A stretch of 64,000 bases of DNA, taken from positions 1,488,001-1,552,000 of the forward strand of contig NZ_CP121451.1 of assembly GCF_029689945.1 (NCBI RefSeq), read 5' to 3'. This stretch comes from Paenibacillus amylolyticus (lineage in GTDB: Bacteria; Bacillota; Bacilli; Paenibacillales; Paenibacillaceae). The notes below the pieces were generated by a model. That model was not told the DNA's origin. It ran no database searches and saw only the letters and a list, made by a program, of their open reading frames with translations. The number at the start of each line of letters is the position of its first letter. Position 1 is the first letter of the stretch. Of the stretch, positions 37,598-46,077 are shown piece after piece. The position numbers and the translations under genes are program-made.

Positions 37598-38707
37598 ATG
37601 TCAGAACAACAACCGATTATCCGCTTCGAAGCGGTGACTCAGCAATACGATCAGGATGAAGCCGTATTGAAGGCCGTCAGCTTTGAGATTGAGCGGGGTA
37701 AATTTTATACGCTTCTTGGCCCATCGGGCTGCGGGAAAACCACGATATTGCGCTTGATTGCCGGTTTTGCGGAGCCGACACAGGGCAGTATTTATTTTAA
37801 CGGTGCGCTCATCAACAAGGTGCCTGCACACCAGCGGCAGGTGAATACCGTATTTCAGGATTATGCGTTATTTCCACATTTGAATGTATTTGAGAACGTA
37901 GCTTTTGGTCTGCGGATCAAAAAGATGAAAACGGCTGATATTCGCAGCAAAGTATTGGAAGCCCTCAAGTTCGTCAATCTGTCCGGTTATGAGAACCGTG
38001 AAATTGGCGAGATGTCCGGTGGGCAACGGCAGCGTGTTGCGATTGCACGCGCAATTGTGAACGAACCGGAGATTTTGTTGCTGGACGAGCCTTTATCCGC
38101 ACTCGATCTGAAGCTGCGGACCGAAATGCAGTATGAATTGCGGGAGCTGCAACAGCGACTGGGTATCACGTTTATCTTTGTTACGCATGATCAGGAAGAG
38201 GCCTTGGCGATGTCGGATGAGATCTTTGTCCTGAATGGCGGCGTGATTCAACAGAGCGGTACACCGAATGATATTTATGATGAGCCGATTAACCGCTTTG
38301 TGGCGGACTTTATCGGGGAATCGAACATTGTATCGGGCAAAATGAAGCAGGACTTCGTGGTGGAATTTGCTGGCGCACAGCACGAGTGTGTCGACCAGGG
38401 TCTCCAGCCGGACGAGCCGGTAGAGATTGTCATTCGCCCAGAGGATCTGGAGATTACAACGGAAGAACAGGGCAAGCTGAAGGTCAATGTAGACTCCCAG
38501 TTATTCCGCGGGGTGCATTACGAGATATCCACGTACGATGATGCGGGCAATGAGTGGCTTGTGCATTCAACGAAGAAAGCCATTGTTGGCGCGCGGATTG
38601 GACTCTATTTTGACCCGGAAGCTGTACATGTCATGCGCTTTAACGAGACTGAGGAAGAGTTCGACAAACGACTCGAAGCATATCAAGAGGCCGCTCATGC
38701 AGACTAA
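37598..38707 (+). CDS. potA: Spermidine/putrescine ABC transporter ATP-binding protein
   Basis: A 369-residue ATPase energising polyamine import. Walker A is GPSGCGKTT (about 40-48), Q-loop FQDYALFPH, signature [15 protein letters not shown], Walker [13 protein letters not shown] and switch [11 protein letters not shown]-terminal TOBE domain (from ~240) ends with a short charged tail. It is the first gene of a four-gene operon; potB starts inside its last codons (11-bp overlap). Ribosome binding site GGGGGCGATG is slightly degenerate. Confidence 0.93.
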   Translation: MSEQQPIIRFEAVTQQYDQDEAVLKAVSFEIERGKFYTLLGPSGCGKTTILRLIAGFAEPTQGSIYFNGALINKVPAHQRQVNTVFQDYALFPHLNVFENVAFGLRIKKMKTADIRSKVLEALKFVNLSGYENREIGEMSGGQRQRVAIARAIVNEPEILLLDEPLSALDLKLRTEMQYELRELQQRLGITFIFVTHDQEEALAMSDEIFVLNGGVIQQSGTPNDIYDEPINRFVADFIGESNIVSGKMKQDFVVEFAGAQHECVDQGLQPDEPVEIVIRPEDLEITTEEQGKLKVNVDSQLFRGVHYEISTYDDAGNEWLVHSTKKAIVGARIGLYFDPEAVHVMRFNETEEEFDKRLEAYQEAAHAD

Positions 38708-39530
38708 GGCCAGCACACGCAATGCGTATCTGATTCCATATGTATTATGGATGGTGTTGTTCGTTGTGGCTCCGGTTCTGCTGGTCATCTATTATTCATT
38801 CTTCGATGTGGAGGGCAACTTCACGTTTGGCAACTACGCCCGGTTCTTCACGCCGGTGTACTTGCAGATGACGCTCAGTTCGTTCTGGTATGCATTTCTG
38901 ATTACGGCGTTCTCGCTGCTGATCTCGTATCCAACGGCGTATATGCTGACCCGGACGAAGCACAAGCAGCTGTGGTTGCTGCTGATCATTCTGCCAAGTT
39001 GGATCAATCTCCTGTTAAAAGCGTACGCCTTCATCGGCCTGTTTGGAACGTATGGTTTGACCAACTCCCTGCTTGAAGTTGTGGGGATTGGCACACAGCA
39101 GATTTTGTTCACCGACTTCAGTTTTATCTTTGTCTCGGTGTACATCTTCATTCCATTCATGATTCTGCCGATCTTCAATGCGCTGGAAGAGATGAATCCA
39201 TCGTTGATCTACGCGGCGCGTGATCTGGGTGCTTCATCGTGGCTGACATTCCGCCGGGTGATCTTTCCGCTCACGATTAGCGGGGTGAAATCAGGCTGTC
39301 AGGCTGTATTTATTCCTGCGCTCTCCCTGTTCATGATTACCCGCCTGATTGCGGGAAACCGTGTAATTACGCTGGGAACAGCGATTGAACAGCATTTTCT
39401 CGTCACCCAGGACTGGGGGATGGGGTCAACGATTGCCGTCTTTTTGATTATTGCGATGGCGATTATTATGTTCCTGACCGGATCAGGCAAGAAGGAGGTG
39501 CGTAATGGGAAGAAACGGAAAGCTGTCTAA
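38697..39530 (+). CDS. potB: Spermidine/putrescine ABC transporter permease PotB
   Basis: A 277-residue permease starting at the ATG at 38697 ([19 protein letters not shown]), which overlaps the end of potA and implies translational coupling. Six helices are predicted. The EAA loop is [27 protein letters not shown], containing AARDLGAS. The C terminus overlaps potC by 26 bp. It forms the membrane channel with PotC. Confidence 0.92.
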   Translation: MQTKASTRNAYLIPYVLWMVLFVVAPVLLVIYYSFFDVEGNFTFGNYARFFTPVYLQMTLSSFWYAFLITAFSLLISYPTAYMLTRTKHKQLWLLLIILPSWINLLLKAYAFIGLFGTYGLTNSLLEVVGIGTQQILFTDFSFIFVSVYIFIPFMILPIFNALEEMNPSLIYAARDLGASSWLTFRRVIFPLTISGVKSGCQAVFIPALSLFMITRLIAGNRVITLGTAIEQHFLVTQDWGMGSTIAVFLIIAMAIIMFLTGSGKKEVRNGKKRKAV

Positions 39531-40314
39531 CGTCTATCTGGCCGTTGTATTCGCCATTCTGTACGCACCGATTGCGTATCTGATCTTCTACTCCTTCAAC
39601 AGCGGCGGCCATATGCGCAGCTTCGAAGGATTCACGCTTGAATGGTACAGAGAGGTGTTCGCCGATACACGGCTGCTCATCATTGTGCTGAATACATTTA
39701 TCATTGCACTCCTGTCATCAGCAATCTCGACAATCCTTGGTGTAGCAGGAGCACTGGCGATCTATCATGTGCGTCGCAAACAGACCAAGAATACGCTGCT
39801 GTCACTCAACAACGTGCTGATCGTGAGTCCCGATGTCATCATTGGTGCGTCATTCCTGATTCTGTTCACCATGATTGGCATCAAACTGGGCTTCACCTCG
39901 GTTCTGCTATCTCATATCGCATTCAGCGTACCTATTGTTGTGATCATGGTGCTGCCTAAGCTGCAAGAGATGAGTCCAACACTGATGGATGCAGCGCGTG
40001 ATCTGGGTGCTGGATCATGGCAGATTCTGACGCGTGTGGTGCTGCCATACGTGAAACCAGGTATTTTTGCCGGATTTTTCATGGCCTTGACGTACTCGCT
40101 CGATGATTTTGCAGTAACATTCTTTGTCACGGGTAATGGATATTCCACACTCTCGGTAGAGATATACTCCAGAGCAAGGCAGGGCGTTTCGTTGTCCATT
40201 AATGCGTTGTCTACCTTGCTATTCCTGCTTACGGTGCTGCTGGTGGTCGGATATTACTTCATTAACCGCCGTGCAACACGGATACCACCCGGAGGAAAGG
40301 GGCTGCGTCCATGA
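39505..40314 (+). CDS. potC: Spermidine/putrescine ABC transporter permease PotC
   Basis: A 269-residue permease with six predicted helices and the PotC-typical N terminus (IAYLIFYSFNSGGHMRSFEGFTLEWY, containing the YSFN element). The EAA loop is LMDAARDLGAGSWQILTRVVLP. The start overlaps potB by 26 bp and follows AAGGAGG 6 bases upstream; the stop overlaps potD's ATG. The basic C-terminal tail (NRRATRIPPGGKG) is cytoplasmic. Confidence 0.92.
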   Translation: MGRNGKLSNVYLAVVFAILYAPIAYLIFYSFNSGGHMRSFEGFTLEWYREVFADTRLLIIVLNTFIIALLSSAISTILGVAGALAIYHVRRKQTKNTLLSLNNVLIVSPDVIIGASFLILFTMIGIKLGFTSVLLSHIAFSVPIVVIMVLPKLQEMSPTLMDAARDLGAGSWQILTRVVLPYVKPGIFAGFFMALTYSLDDFAVTFFVTGNGYSTLSVEIYSRARQGVSLSINALSTLLFLLTVLLVVGYYFINRRATRIPPGGKGLRP

Positions 40315-41383
40315 AGCAACTGGTACGGACATTTGCGCTTGTTTTTGTGGCCGCCTTTGCTCTTATGATCCTGGCTTCGTATCTGAACAAGAGTCAGGGT
40401 TATTCTGGCGGCAACACACTGACCATCTATAACTGGGGCGATTATATCGACCCCGATCTGCTCAAGGAGTTTGAGGATGAGACAGGTATTAAGGTGATCT
40501 ATCAGACGTTTGACTCCAATGAAGCGATGCTGACTAAGATTGAGCAGGGGGTACGACGTTTGATGTGGCGATTCCTTCCGAATATGCGATTAGCAAAATG
40601 AAAGAGGAAGACCTGCTCGTTCCACTCGATCATAGCAAATTAACCAACCTGGACAACATTGATCCGCGATTCATGGACTTGTCCTTTGATGAAGGCAACA
40701 AGTACTCCATCCCGTATTTCTGGGGCACGGTGGGGATTGTATATAATCCCGAACTGGTGGATGGATTGACATTTGATAGCTGGAATGACCTGTGGGACCC
40801 GCGTCTGAAAAATCAAATCCTGCTCCTTGATGGCGCACGTGAAGTCATTGGGATGGGATTGAACAGTCTTGGGTATTCCTTGAACGATACCAACGAAGAC
40901 CATCTGCAAGAAGCGCTGAAGAAGTTGTCTACATTGACACCGAACGTCAGAGCGATTGTGGGTGACGAGATCAAGATGCTGCTTGCGAACGAGGAAGCGG
41001 CAGTTGGACTTGTATGGTCCGGGGATGCGTCGGAGATTATGGATGAGAATGACAAGCTGGATTATATGGTGCCGGAAGAAGGCTCAAACCTCTGGTTTGA
41101 TAACATGGTTATTCCGAAGACGGCGACGAATATTGAAGGGGCGCACCAGTTTATCAACTTCATGCTGGACCCGGATCATGCCGCTCGCAATGCGGAGTAC
41201 GTTGGGTATTCCACACCGAACGCCGAGGCTCTTAAGCTGCTGCCAGAGGACATCTCGGAGGATGAGCGTTTCTATCCAGACGAGACACTGACAGGCAAGC
41301 TGGAGGTCTACGATAATCTGGGCAAAAAAATGCTCTCGCATTATAACGACCTGTTCCTGGAGTTTAAAATGCATAGTAAATAA
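40311..41383 (+). CDS. potD: Spermidine/putrescine-binding protein PotD (frame broken once)
   Basis: The extracytoplasmic receptor of the system. The binding fold starts NTLTIYNWGDYIDPDLLKEFE, whose core YNWGDYIDP is diagnostic of PotD/PotF. FWGTVGIVYNP and WNDLWDPRLKNQILLLD follow. The frame breaks at GGGGG (40547-40551); a sixth G gives EQGGTTFDVAIPSEYA and 357 residues. The N-terminal hydrophobic segment (FALVFVAAFALMILASYL) lacks a lipobox Cys, so this PotD may stay attached by an uncleaved N-terminal helix rather than by lipid. It ends the operon. Confidence 0.9.
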
Positions 41384-41420
41384 GGACGTCAGGCAAGTTG
41401 GCTGAATAAACGGGGAGGCG

Positions 41421-41522
41421 ATGGTTGCAATGCAACGGAGTGGAACGCATCGTATGAGACCAATTGCAGAGGTATTCACTGGATTGATTTCAGCAAATGC
41501 TGTGGAGGATGCAGCTTCTTAA
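41421..41522 (+). CDS. Possible 33-codon small ORF after potD
   Basis: A short frame (MVAMQRSGTHRMRPIAEVF at its start) begins after GGGGAGG, 38 bp downstream of potD. The spacing to the first ATG is too short (2 bases) but fits the second ATG at 41430 (11 bases). Without a homologue it cannot be called a gene with confidence. Confidence 0.25.
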   Translation: MVAMQRSGTHRMRPIAEVFTGLISANAVEDAAS

Positions 41523-41532
41523 GCTGCCTTCT

Positions 41533-41608
41533 GCGCATGTGTATCGATACACATGACGCTGTCATCGTTCACTCCGATATATCATCCTGATGATGTATCG
41601 GAATGAAC
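41533..41608 (+). terminator. Two successive strong hairpins after the pot operon
   Basis: A perfect 20-base palindrome CATGTGTATCGATACACATG (41536-41555, extended by GCG/CGC) is followed by GTTCACTCCGATATATCATC against GATGTATCGGAATGAAC (41567-41608). There is no clear T run, so they may act as transcript-end stabilisers or factor-assisted terminators rather than simple intrinsic terminators. Confidence 0.5.
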
Positions 41609-41646
41609 GTGCGTTTCAATTTCAACGTTGTATGTACGTTGGATCT

Positions 41647-41781
41647 GCTAACGAATCTACCGCACCTTATTGAGCTGATTAACTTCGATTACGAATTCTA
41701 ACGAATCTCAACAGCGTTATTGGTTCATATAGTGGGTGATAAGCGGTAAAATGCCGCTATTCACACAGAATAACGTCTCTC
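41647..41781. repeat. Four-unit palindromic array C, left part (split by IS3 element)
   Basis: Forward units CTAACGAATCTACCGCACC (about 41648) and CTAACGAATCTCAACAGCG (about 41698), plus the first half of the third, inverted unit (AATAACGTCT at 41769-41778). The remainder resumes after the IS element at 43069. Confidence 0.8.
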
Positions 41782-41806
41782 TGGACCTATGTCAAAAAAG
41801 TAGACA

Positions 41807-42643
41807 CTACGCTGCGGATTTGTCCGTAAAATTCATCGCAAAACGAGCAGGGGAAAGATAACCTAGTGAGCTATGCATTCGCTTACGGTTGTAGTAGAAC
41901 TCAATGTATTGGTAGATAGCGGTATAGGCCTCTTCCATCGTCTTAAACCGAGGGTTACAGTAAATGAGTTCCTTCTTTAAAATACTGTGCCATGACTCAA
42001 TACAGGCGTTATCGTAACAGTTTCCTCGGCGGCTCATACTGGATTCCATACCGTATAATTTCAGTTGCTCCACGTATTCTTTTGACGTGTACTGAGAGCC
42101 GCGATCCGAGTGATGGAGTAATCCCGGAGCGGGGCGTTTGGCCTTATAAGCTTCCTCCAATGCACCCATCACCAAACTGGTTTCCATATGGTTATATAGA
42201 CGCCAGCCTACAATTTCCCGTGTGCACAAATCCAGAACGCTGGCGAGGTAAAGACGACCTCCTCGGCAAGGAATGTAAGTGATGTCGGTAACCCATACGG
42301 TATTCGGTTTGGATGTTTTGAATTGCTGATTCAGCGTATTCGGCGCAAGGGGATGGTCGTGTTTGGAATCCGTCGTCTGAACGCGATATTTGGGCATGAC
42401 CACGGAACGTAGATTCATTTGACGCATGTATATACTGACGGTACGTGAAGAGATTCGCAACCCTTCTAAATGGAGCAGATACGTAATTTTGGGGCTTCCA
42501 CACCGCATCTGGTGGTCGTAAAAATGATAACGAATACGCTTCATAACCTCGTCTTTGCGGTTCTGCCGCTTGCCGGTTCGGTCCATTCGCCATTTGTAAT
42601 ATCCGCTCCGTGATACTTGAAAGGTTCTGCACATCTTCTCCAA
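41807..42643 (-). CDS. IS3-family transposase, OrfB (DDE catalytic part)
   Basis: A 278-residue integrase-core protein. The catalytic triad is visible: VWVTDITYIP (first Asp), LLHHSDRGSQYTS (second Asp) and ESWHSILKKELIY (Glu, 35 residues later). The HTH_21 region lies near the start (SRSGYYKWRMDRTGK). It is normally made as an OrfAB fusion by programmed -1 frameshifting; the frame is open upstream of the ATG as far as the slippery site at about 42714-42721. Confidence 0.93.
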   Translation of the reverse strand: MEKMCRTFQVSRSGYYKWRMDRTGKRQNRKDEVMKRIRYHFYDHQMRCGSPKITYLLHLEGLRISSRTVSIYMRQMNLRSVVMPKYRVQTTDSKHDHPLAPNTLNQQFKTSKPNTVWVTDITYIPCRGGRLYLASVLDLCTREIVGWRLYNHMETSLVMGALEEAYKAKRPAPGLLHHSDRGSQYTSKEYVEQLKLYGMESSMSRRGNCYDNACIESWHSILKKELIYCNPRFKTMEEAYTAIYQYIEFYYNRKRMHSSLGYLSPARFAMNFTDKSAA

Positions 42644-42681
42644 AGGAAACTCGGAGCGATGGTCTTCTACAAACTGAAATC

Positions 42682-42999
42682 TTAGCTCTTTGGTTTGCTG
42701 AAGATGTGCACTGCTTTTTTTACAATCGCCAGTTCTTCTTGTGTATCCGCAAGCGTGTGCTCTTTCTCTTGAAGCAACCGACGCATCTCTTGAAGCTCTG
42801 CTTCCAGTTCCTTCACTCGATCTACGCTAGCAACAGGCTCATGTTTTAGTTCGCGGTACTTACTCATCCATTGGTGTAACGTACTTTTTGGAATGTTGAG
42901 TTCTTCTGCCAAATCTCCAAGTGTCTTTGTCTGCTCTTGAATGAATTTGACCGTTTGTTTCTTGAATTCTTCGTTATATCGTTGCCGCTGTTCACCCAT
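42682..42999 (-). CDS. IS3-family transposase, OrfA (DNA-binding part)
   Basis: A 105-residue protein with a helix-turn-helix (LGDLAEELNIPKSTLHQWMSKY) and a leucine-zipper-like coiled coil (VKELEAELQEMRRLLQEKE). It recognises the element ends. GGAGGT lies before the ATG. Near its 3' end the minus strand reads A7G (A AAA AAG slippery heptamer). Slipping -1 continues as VKKSSAHLQQTKELRF into OrfB, giving a fusion of about 397 residues. Confidence 0.92.
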   Translation of the reverse strand: MGEQRQRYNEEFKKQTVKFIQEQTKTLGDLAEELNIPKSTLHQWMSKYRELKHEPVASVDRVKELEAELQEMRRLLQEKEHTLADTQEELAIVKKAVHIFSKPKS

Positions 43000-43068
43000 G
43001 TGGACACCTCCGTTAATCTTATTATCCTTCCGTCCGTTAACGGGTGTCCACTTTTTATTCTAGCTCCA

Positions 43069-43136
43069 TCTGATTCGTTAAAACTCAAATGCAGGTAAAT
43101 AACCGCTAATAGCGTGTACACAGTTCGTTAGATCCT
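43069..43136. repeat. Four-unit palindromic array C, right part
   Basis: The rest of the third unit (TCTGATTCGTTA at 43069-43080) and the fourth, inverted unit (AATAGCGTGTACACAGTTCG, from 43113, ending in TTAG) follow the IS3 right end. Confidence 0.8.
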
Positions 43137-43147
43137 CAAAAAGACAG

Positions 43148-43200
43148 AAAGGGTAGCTGCTCGTCATTTCATTCTGAATGATGAGCAGCTACCCTTTTTT
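43148..43200 (-). terminator. Strong bidirectional terminator
   Basis: A 21-bp near-perfect stem (AAAGGGTAGCTGCTCGTCATT with its complement) is followed by TTTTTT on the plus strand and by a T-rich tract on the minus strand. It serves the minus-strand gene ending at 43434, with palindromic element copy 4 in between. Confidence 0.85.
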
Positions 43201-43235
43201 AGTTACCTACTTCAGAGCAAAAGCGCTTGAAGTGC

Positions 43236-43426
43236 CATATAAGATGAACATTTAAGATCAAACGTTAACGGAGGGGACAGAAAAAACTGAAGAAGCGAAG
43301 CGCTCGCCTTTATCCCCGGATTTTCCCATTGCTAGATAGGATTCAAAAAAATCCGGGGATAACAGCGATCAGAAGTTGTTCTGTCACCGCAGTGGCTTAG
43401 TTGATCCCGCCTACTTATCTTATATG
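43236..43426. repeat. Long palindromic dispersed element, copy 4 of 4
   Basis: This 191-bp element has terminal repeats CATATAAGAT (43236-43245) and ATCTTATATG (43417-43426), close to those of copy 1. The core stem is TCCCCGGATTTT / AAAATCCGGGGA. It ends 7 bp before the stop codon (minus strand) of the gene at 43434, the same arrangement as copy 2. Confidence 0.9.
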
Positions 43427-43433
43427 AATGCCA

Positions 43434-43934
43434 CTACATGCGTTTTTTGCGACCTACCATGATCCATGCCCCACCCATAATCAGCATAATCGCCACGAAA
43501 GGCTGGATAAAGCTCAAGCTGCTCAGCATCGTGCCAATCGACATCACGGCGAAGAACAGCAGTGATATAACCGTTAGAATGTTGATGGGGATCAGCAACC
43601 ATTTGTTCCGACCACCGAACCAGTACAATTCGAACAAACCAACAGCTACAGCCAGAATGAAGCCGGGCCACATCGTACCCCAGTTGTTAAACAGCATGGC
43701 GATCTGACAGACAATACCGACAGTGAGTAACAATCCACCGGGAACCAGCAGTCCAACCCCTCTGCCAATCAGGGAGAAGTACAGCCAATGGAAGAACAGT
43801 CCGAGCGGAATCACGAATAACGTGGGCCAGAAGGTCGCAAAGATTGTACCCGGACCGAGTGAACCTCCCTGGTTCAGAATCAGGTACACGCCCAGCAAAA
43901 TGAGAACAGGCGCAAAGATCGTACGTTTAGCCAT
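43434..43934 (-). CDS. Multi-helix membrane protein (LiaI/LiaF-TM-like, DUF5668 type)
   Basis: A 166-residue integral membrane protein with about five helices. It begins IFAPVLILLGVYLILNQGG, the repeated PvlLIllGvylLL pattern of LiaI/LiaF-type membrane domains, and contains NNWGTMWPGFILAVAVGLFELYWFG, with the WP motif of that group. The start is placed at 43934 after AAGGAGA. These domains often accompany cell-envelope stress systems, but no histidine kinase is adjacent here. Function unknown. Confidence 0.75.
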   Translation of the reverse strand: MAKRTIFAPVLILLGVYLILNQGGSLGPGTIFATFWPTLFVIPLGLFFHWLYFSLIGRGVGLLVPGGLLLTVGIVCQIAMLFNNWGTMWPGFILAVAVGLFELYWFGGRNKWLLIPINILTVISLLFFAVMSIGTMLSSLSFIQPFVAIMLIMGGAWIMVGRKKRM

Positions 43935-44150
43935 AATATCTCTCCTTCTCAATACAAGATCAAATGTCCGAACGGTCGTATGTAGAGCAATTACTTTTGT
44001 TACTCACAGCATACCATGAAGTGGAAAAGTTGATCCTCGGTCTTTGGAGTTAAAGTGAACCTAGACCAAAGTCTAGGTGCGAAATAGACTTTTTCATGTA
44101 TACACGCATGGCATCCTACAAGCTGTACCTATAAGATGTTCGTAATCGGT

Positions 44151-45196
44151 TTACTCCGGTGCAGGCTGGATATGCTGCTTCAGGTCTGCGCGGTATTGCC
44201 CAGGCGTCTGACCAGTCCACTTTTTGAAGGCATTCTGAAATGCGCTTTGCTCCGAAAAATGCAGGGCATAGGCAATATCCCCCAGCGAATAGGTTCCTTT
44301 CTGCAAATAACGCAGTGCCAGTTCCATGCGTACCTGAACGGAAATCTTGTTATACGTTGTATTTTCTTCACGTAATCGGCTTTGTAGTGTGCGAATACTC
44401 ACGCCCAGATGCTCAGCGGTGTGTTGTAATGTGGGAAAAAGGTTGGAAGGCTCTCCATCATCCACCGACTTACTTTGCCGGAGAAGGGTTGAGAGGAATG
44501 CAGCTCATCCTTGCTTTCCTGAGCCATGGTTTCAAAGACCCTCAGCATTTTTGCATCTGAATATAATACCGGCTGCTCCAGAATATCTTTATGCATCCGC
44601 AGAACTGTATGGGTATCCCCGAATTGAGGCACTATTCCGAACATGCCAACATAAGGAGATAGATCGCCTGAAACAGCGGGTGCTTGATGACTAAACCGGA
44701 CCTCTTTCAATTCCACCCGGCGATTCGCCAGTTTGCTAACCAAATACACTATGGAGACGGCCATATCCTCCACGCAATGACGGGACATCTGCTTCTCCGA
44801 TTTGTGCAAAGACAATTGGAGGATCAAATCCTCTCCGCTTACGTCCCAACTCAGATTGAATCCGCTATATAGAATGATGTTATATCGTTGATAAGCAGCG
44901 AGTGCATCTCCAATCGTCTTGGAATGCATCATGACGTAACCGGGAAGTCCCAGATCCGCGAAGTCCAGCAGCTGTCCCTGGTTCAATCCAAAATACAGAT
45001 CATCTGCATATTGGGCAGCATACTGCATAATACGTTCCAATTCTTCAACCGGAATTCGGGCTTCTGGATTCTGCATCATAGCAGGATCTAAGCCAGCGTA
45101 CTCAAAAAACGCATTAGGTTCATGTCCTTTGTTCACCAGCGTCTTCATAATGGGATACAACATGGAAATGGACACACCGTGATTGTGGTTACTCAT
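44151..45196 (-). CDS. AraC-family regulator (frame broken once)
   Basis: A 348-residue regulator. The N-terminal ~200 residues resemble the arabinose-binding-like domain of OruR/ToxT-type AraC proteins (ISMLYPIMKTLVNKGHEPNAFFEYAGLD). The C-terminal double helix-turn-helix includes TAEHLGVSIRTLQSRLREEN and YALHFSEQSAFQNAFKKWTGQTPGQYR. The frame breaks in the A run at 44436-44440; one more A gives SLPTFFPTLQHTAEHLG. I place the start at 45196 after AAAGGGGGTAGC. The divergent flavoprotein gene at 45331 is the likely target. Confidence 0.85.
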
Positions 45197-45330
45197 GCTA
45201 CCCCCTTTTGCGCAAATCAGCAATGTTTTGGCGTCGTTGATCATTTGTTTATGTATAACATCACTTTATGCTTGTGATATGCCTGCTTCTTCGGCCTTCA
45301 TGAACATAATTATACAGGAGGAACAGATGT

Positions 45331-45928
45331 ATGAAATCAAATATTCTGGTGATTAATGGCCACCCTGATCCGCAAAGTTACTGCAAAGCACTAACGGAAG
45401 CCTATATAAAAGGAGCCCGGAAATCAGGCAGCTTAGTGGAGTTGGTGGATTTGAGCCACATTCAGTTCAATCCCAATCTTCAGTACGGGTACCGTCAGCG
45501 GACGGAACTGGAGCCTGATTTGGTGAAAGCTCAGGAATGGATCCGATGGGCGGATCATTTGGTGTTTGTCTATCCGACGTGGTGGGGAACGATGCCCGCG
45601 ATTCTGAAAGGGTTTATTGATCGGTGTTTTTGCCCGACTTCGCGATGAAATATCGGGACAACTCGCCGCTGTGGGACAAATTGTTGAAAGGGAAGTCCGC
45701 TCATATCATCGTGACCATGGATACGCCCCGCTGGTACAATCGATTCATCTACAGACATGCAGGTCATCGGGTTATGAAAACAAATATTCTTCAATTCTGT
45801 GGCGTATCCCCGTACGTGTGACCGAGATTAGTCCAATCAGGAACTCAACCGAAGTGTTTCGTCAGAAATGGCTGGATAAATTAATGGAAATGGGGGTGAA
45901 GCAGGGGGGAGGAAATAAACCCCTATGA
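45331..45928 (+). CDS. NAD(P)H:quinone oxidoreductase-like flavoprotein (two frame breaks)
   Basis: A flavodoxin-fold protein (KefF/YwrO/MdaB-like). VINGHPDPQSYCKAL is the phosphate-binding loop, FVYPTWWGTMPAILKGFIDR the FMN and active-site region, and MDTPRWYNRFIY follows. Two missing bases split it: GG at 45623-45624 (restoring FIDRVFLPDFAMKYRD) and near 45811-45812 (restoring GVSPVRVTEISPIRN). With both, the protein is 199 residues, the family norm. It should reduce quinones or nitro compounds with NAD(P)H and FMN. It is divergent from the AraC gene, with an AGGAGGAACAG ribosome binding site. Confidence 0.87.
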
Positions 45929-46026
45929 CGACCAGTCAGTGCATTCCAACCAACGAGTTTAGCGCAGCCATTCAGCAGCTGATGTAGTTAGCTTTAGCTA
46001 TATCACATCGTTAGCTACGTAAAGAT

Positions 46027-46057
46027 GCCCACTCCGCGAAGAGTGGGCCTTTTCTCA
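46027..46057. terminator. Intrinsic terminator between convergent genes
   Basis: GCCCACTC pairs with GAGTGGGC, followed by CTTTTCTCATTT on the plus strand. It lies 20 bp before the end of the convergent cation efflux gene. Confidence 0.75.
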
Positions 46058-46077
46058 TTTATAGAAGACGGTAATTC

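Larger units (their letters stand above)
41782..43068 (-). mobile_element. IS3-family insertion sequence, complete, 1287 bp
   Basis: Both transposase frames are intact on the minus strand. The ends are imperfect inverted repeats: TGGACCTATGTCAAAAAAG at 41782 and, on the other strand, TGGAGCTAGAATAAAAAG ending at 43068; both continue into GTGGACAC/GTAGACAC-like sequence. The flanks read TCTC on the left and TCTG on the right, consistent with a 3-bp TCT target duplication within one base of uncertainty. It sits in the third unit of repeat array C, downstream of potD. Confidence 0.93.

Noticed and set aside
41647..43136. Reading the CTAACGAA repeats as a CRISPR array
   Set aside because: Units are degenerate and change orientation, each array has only four units, and no cas gene is present.
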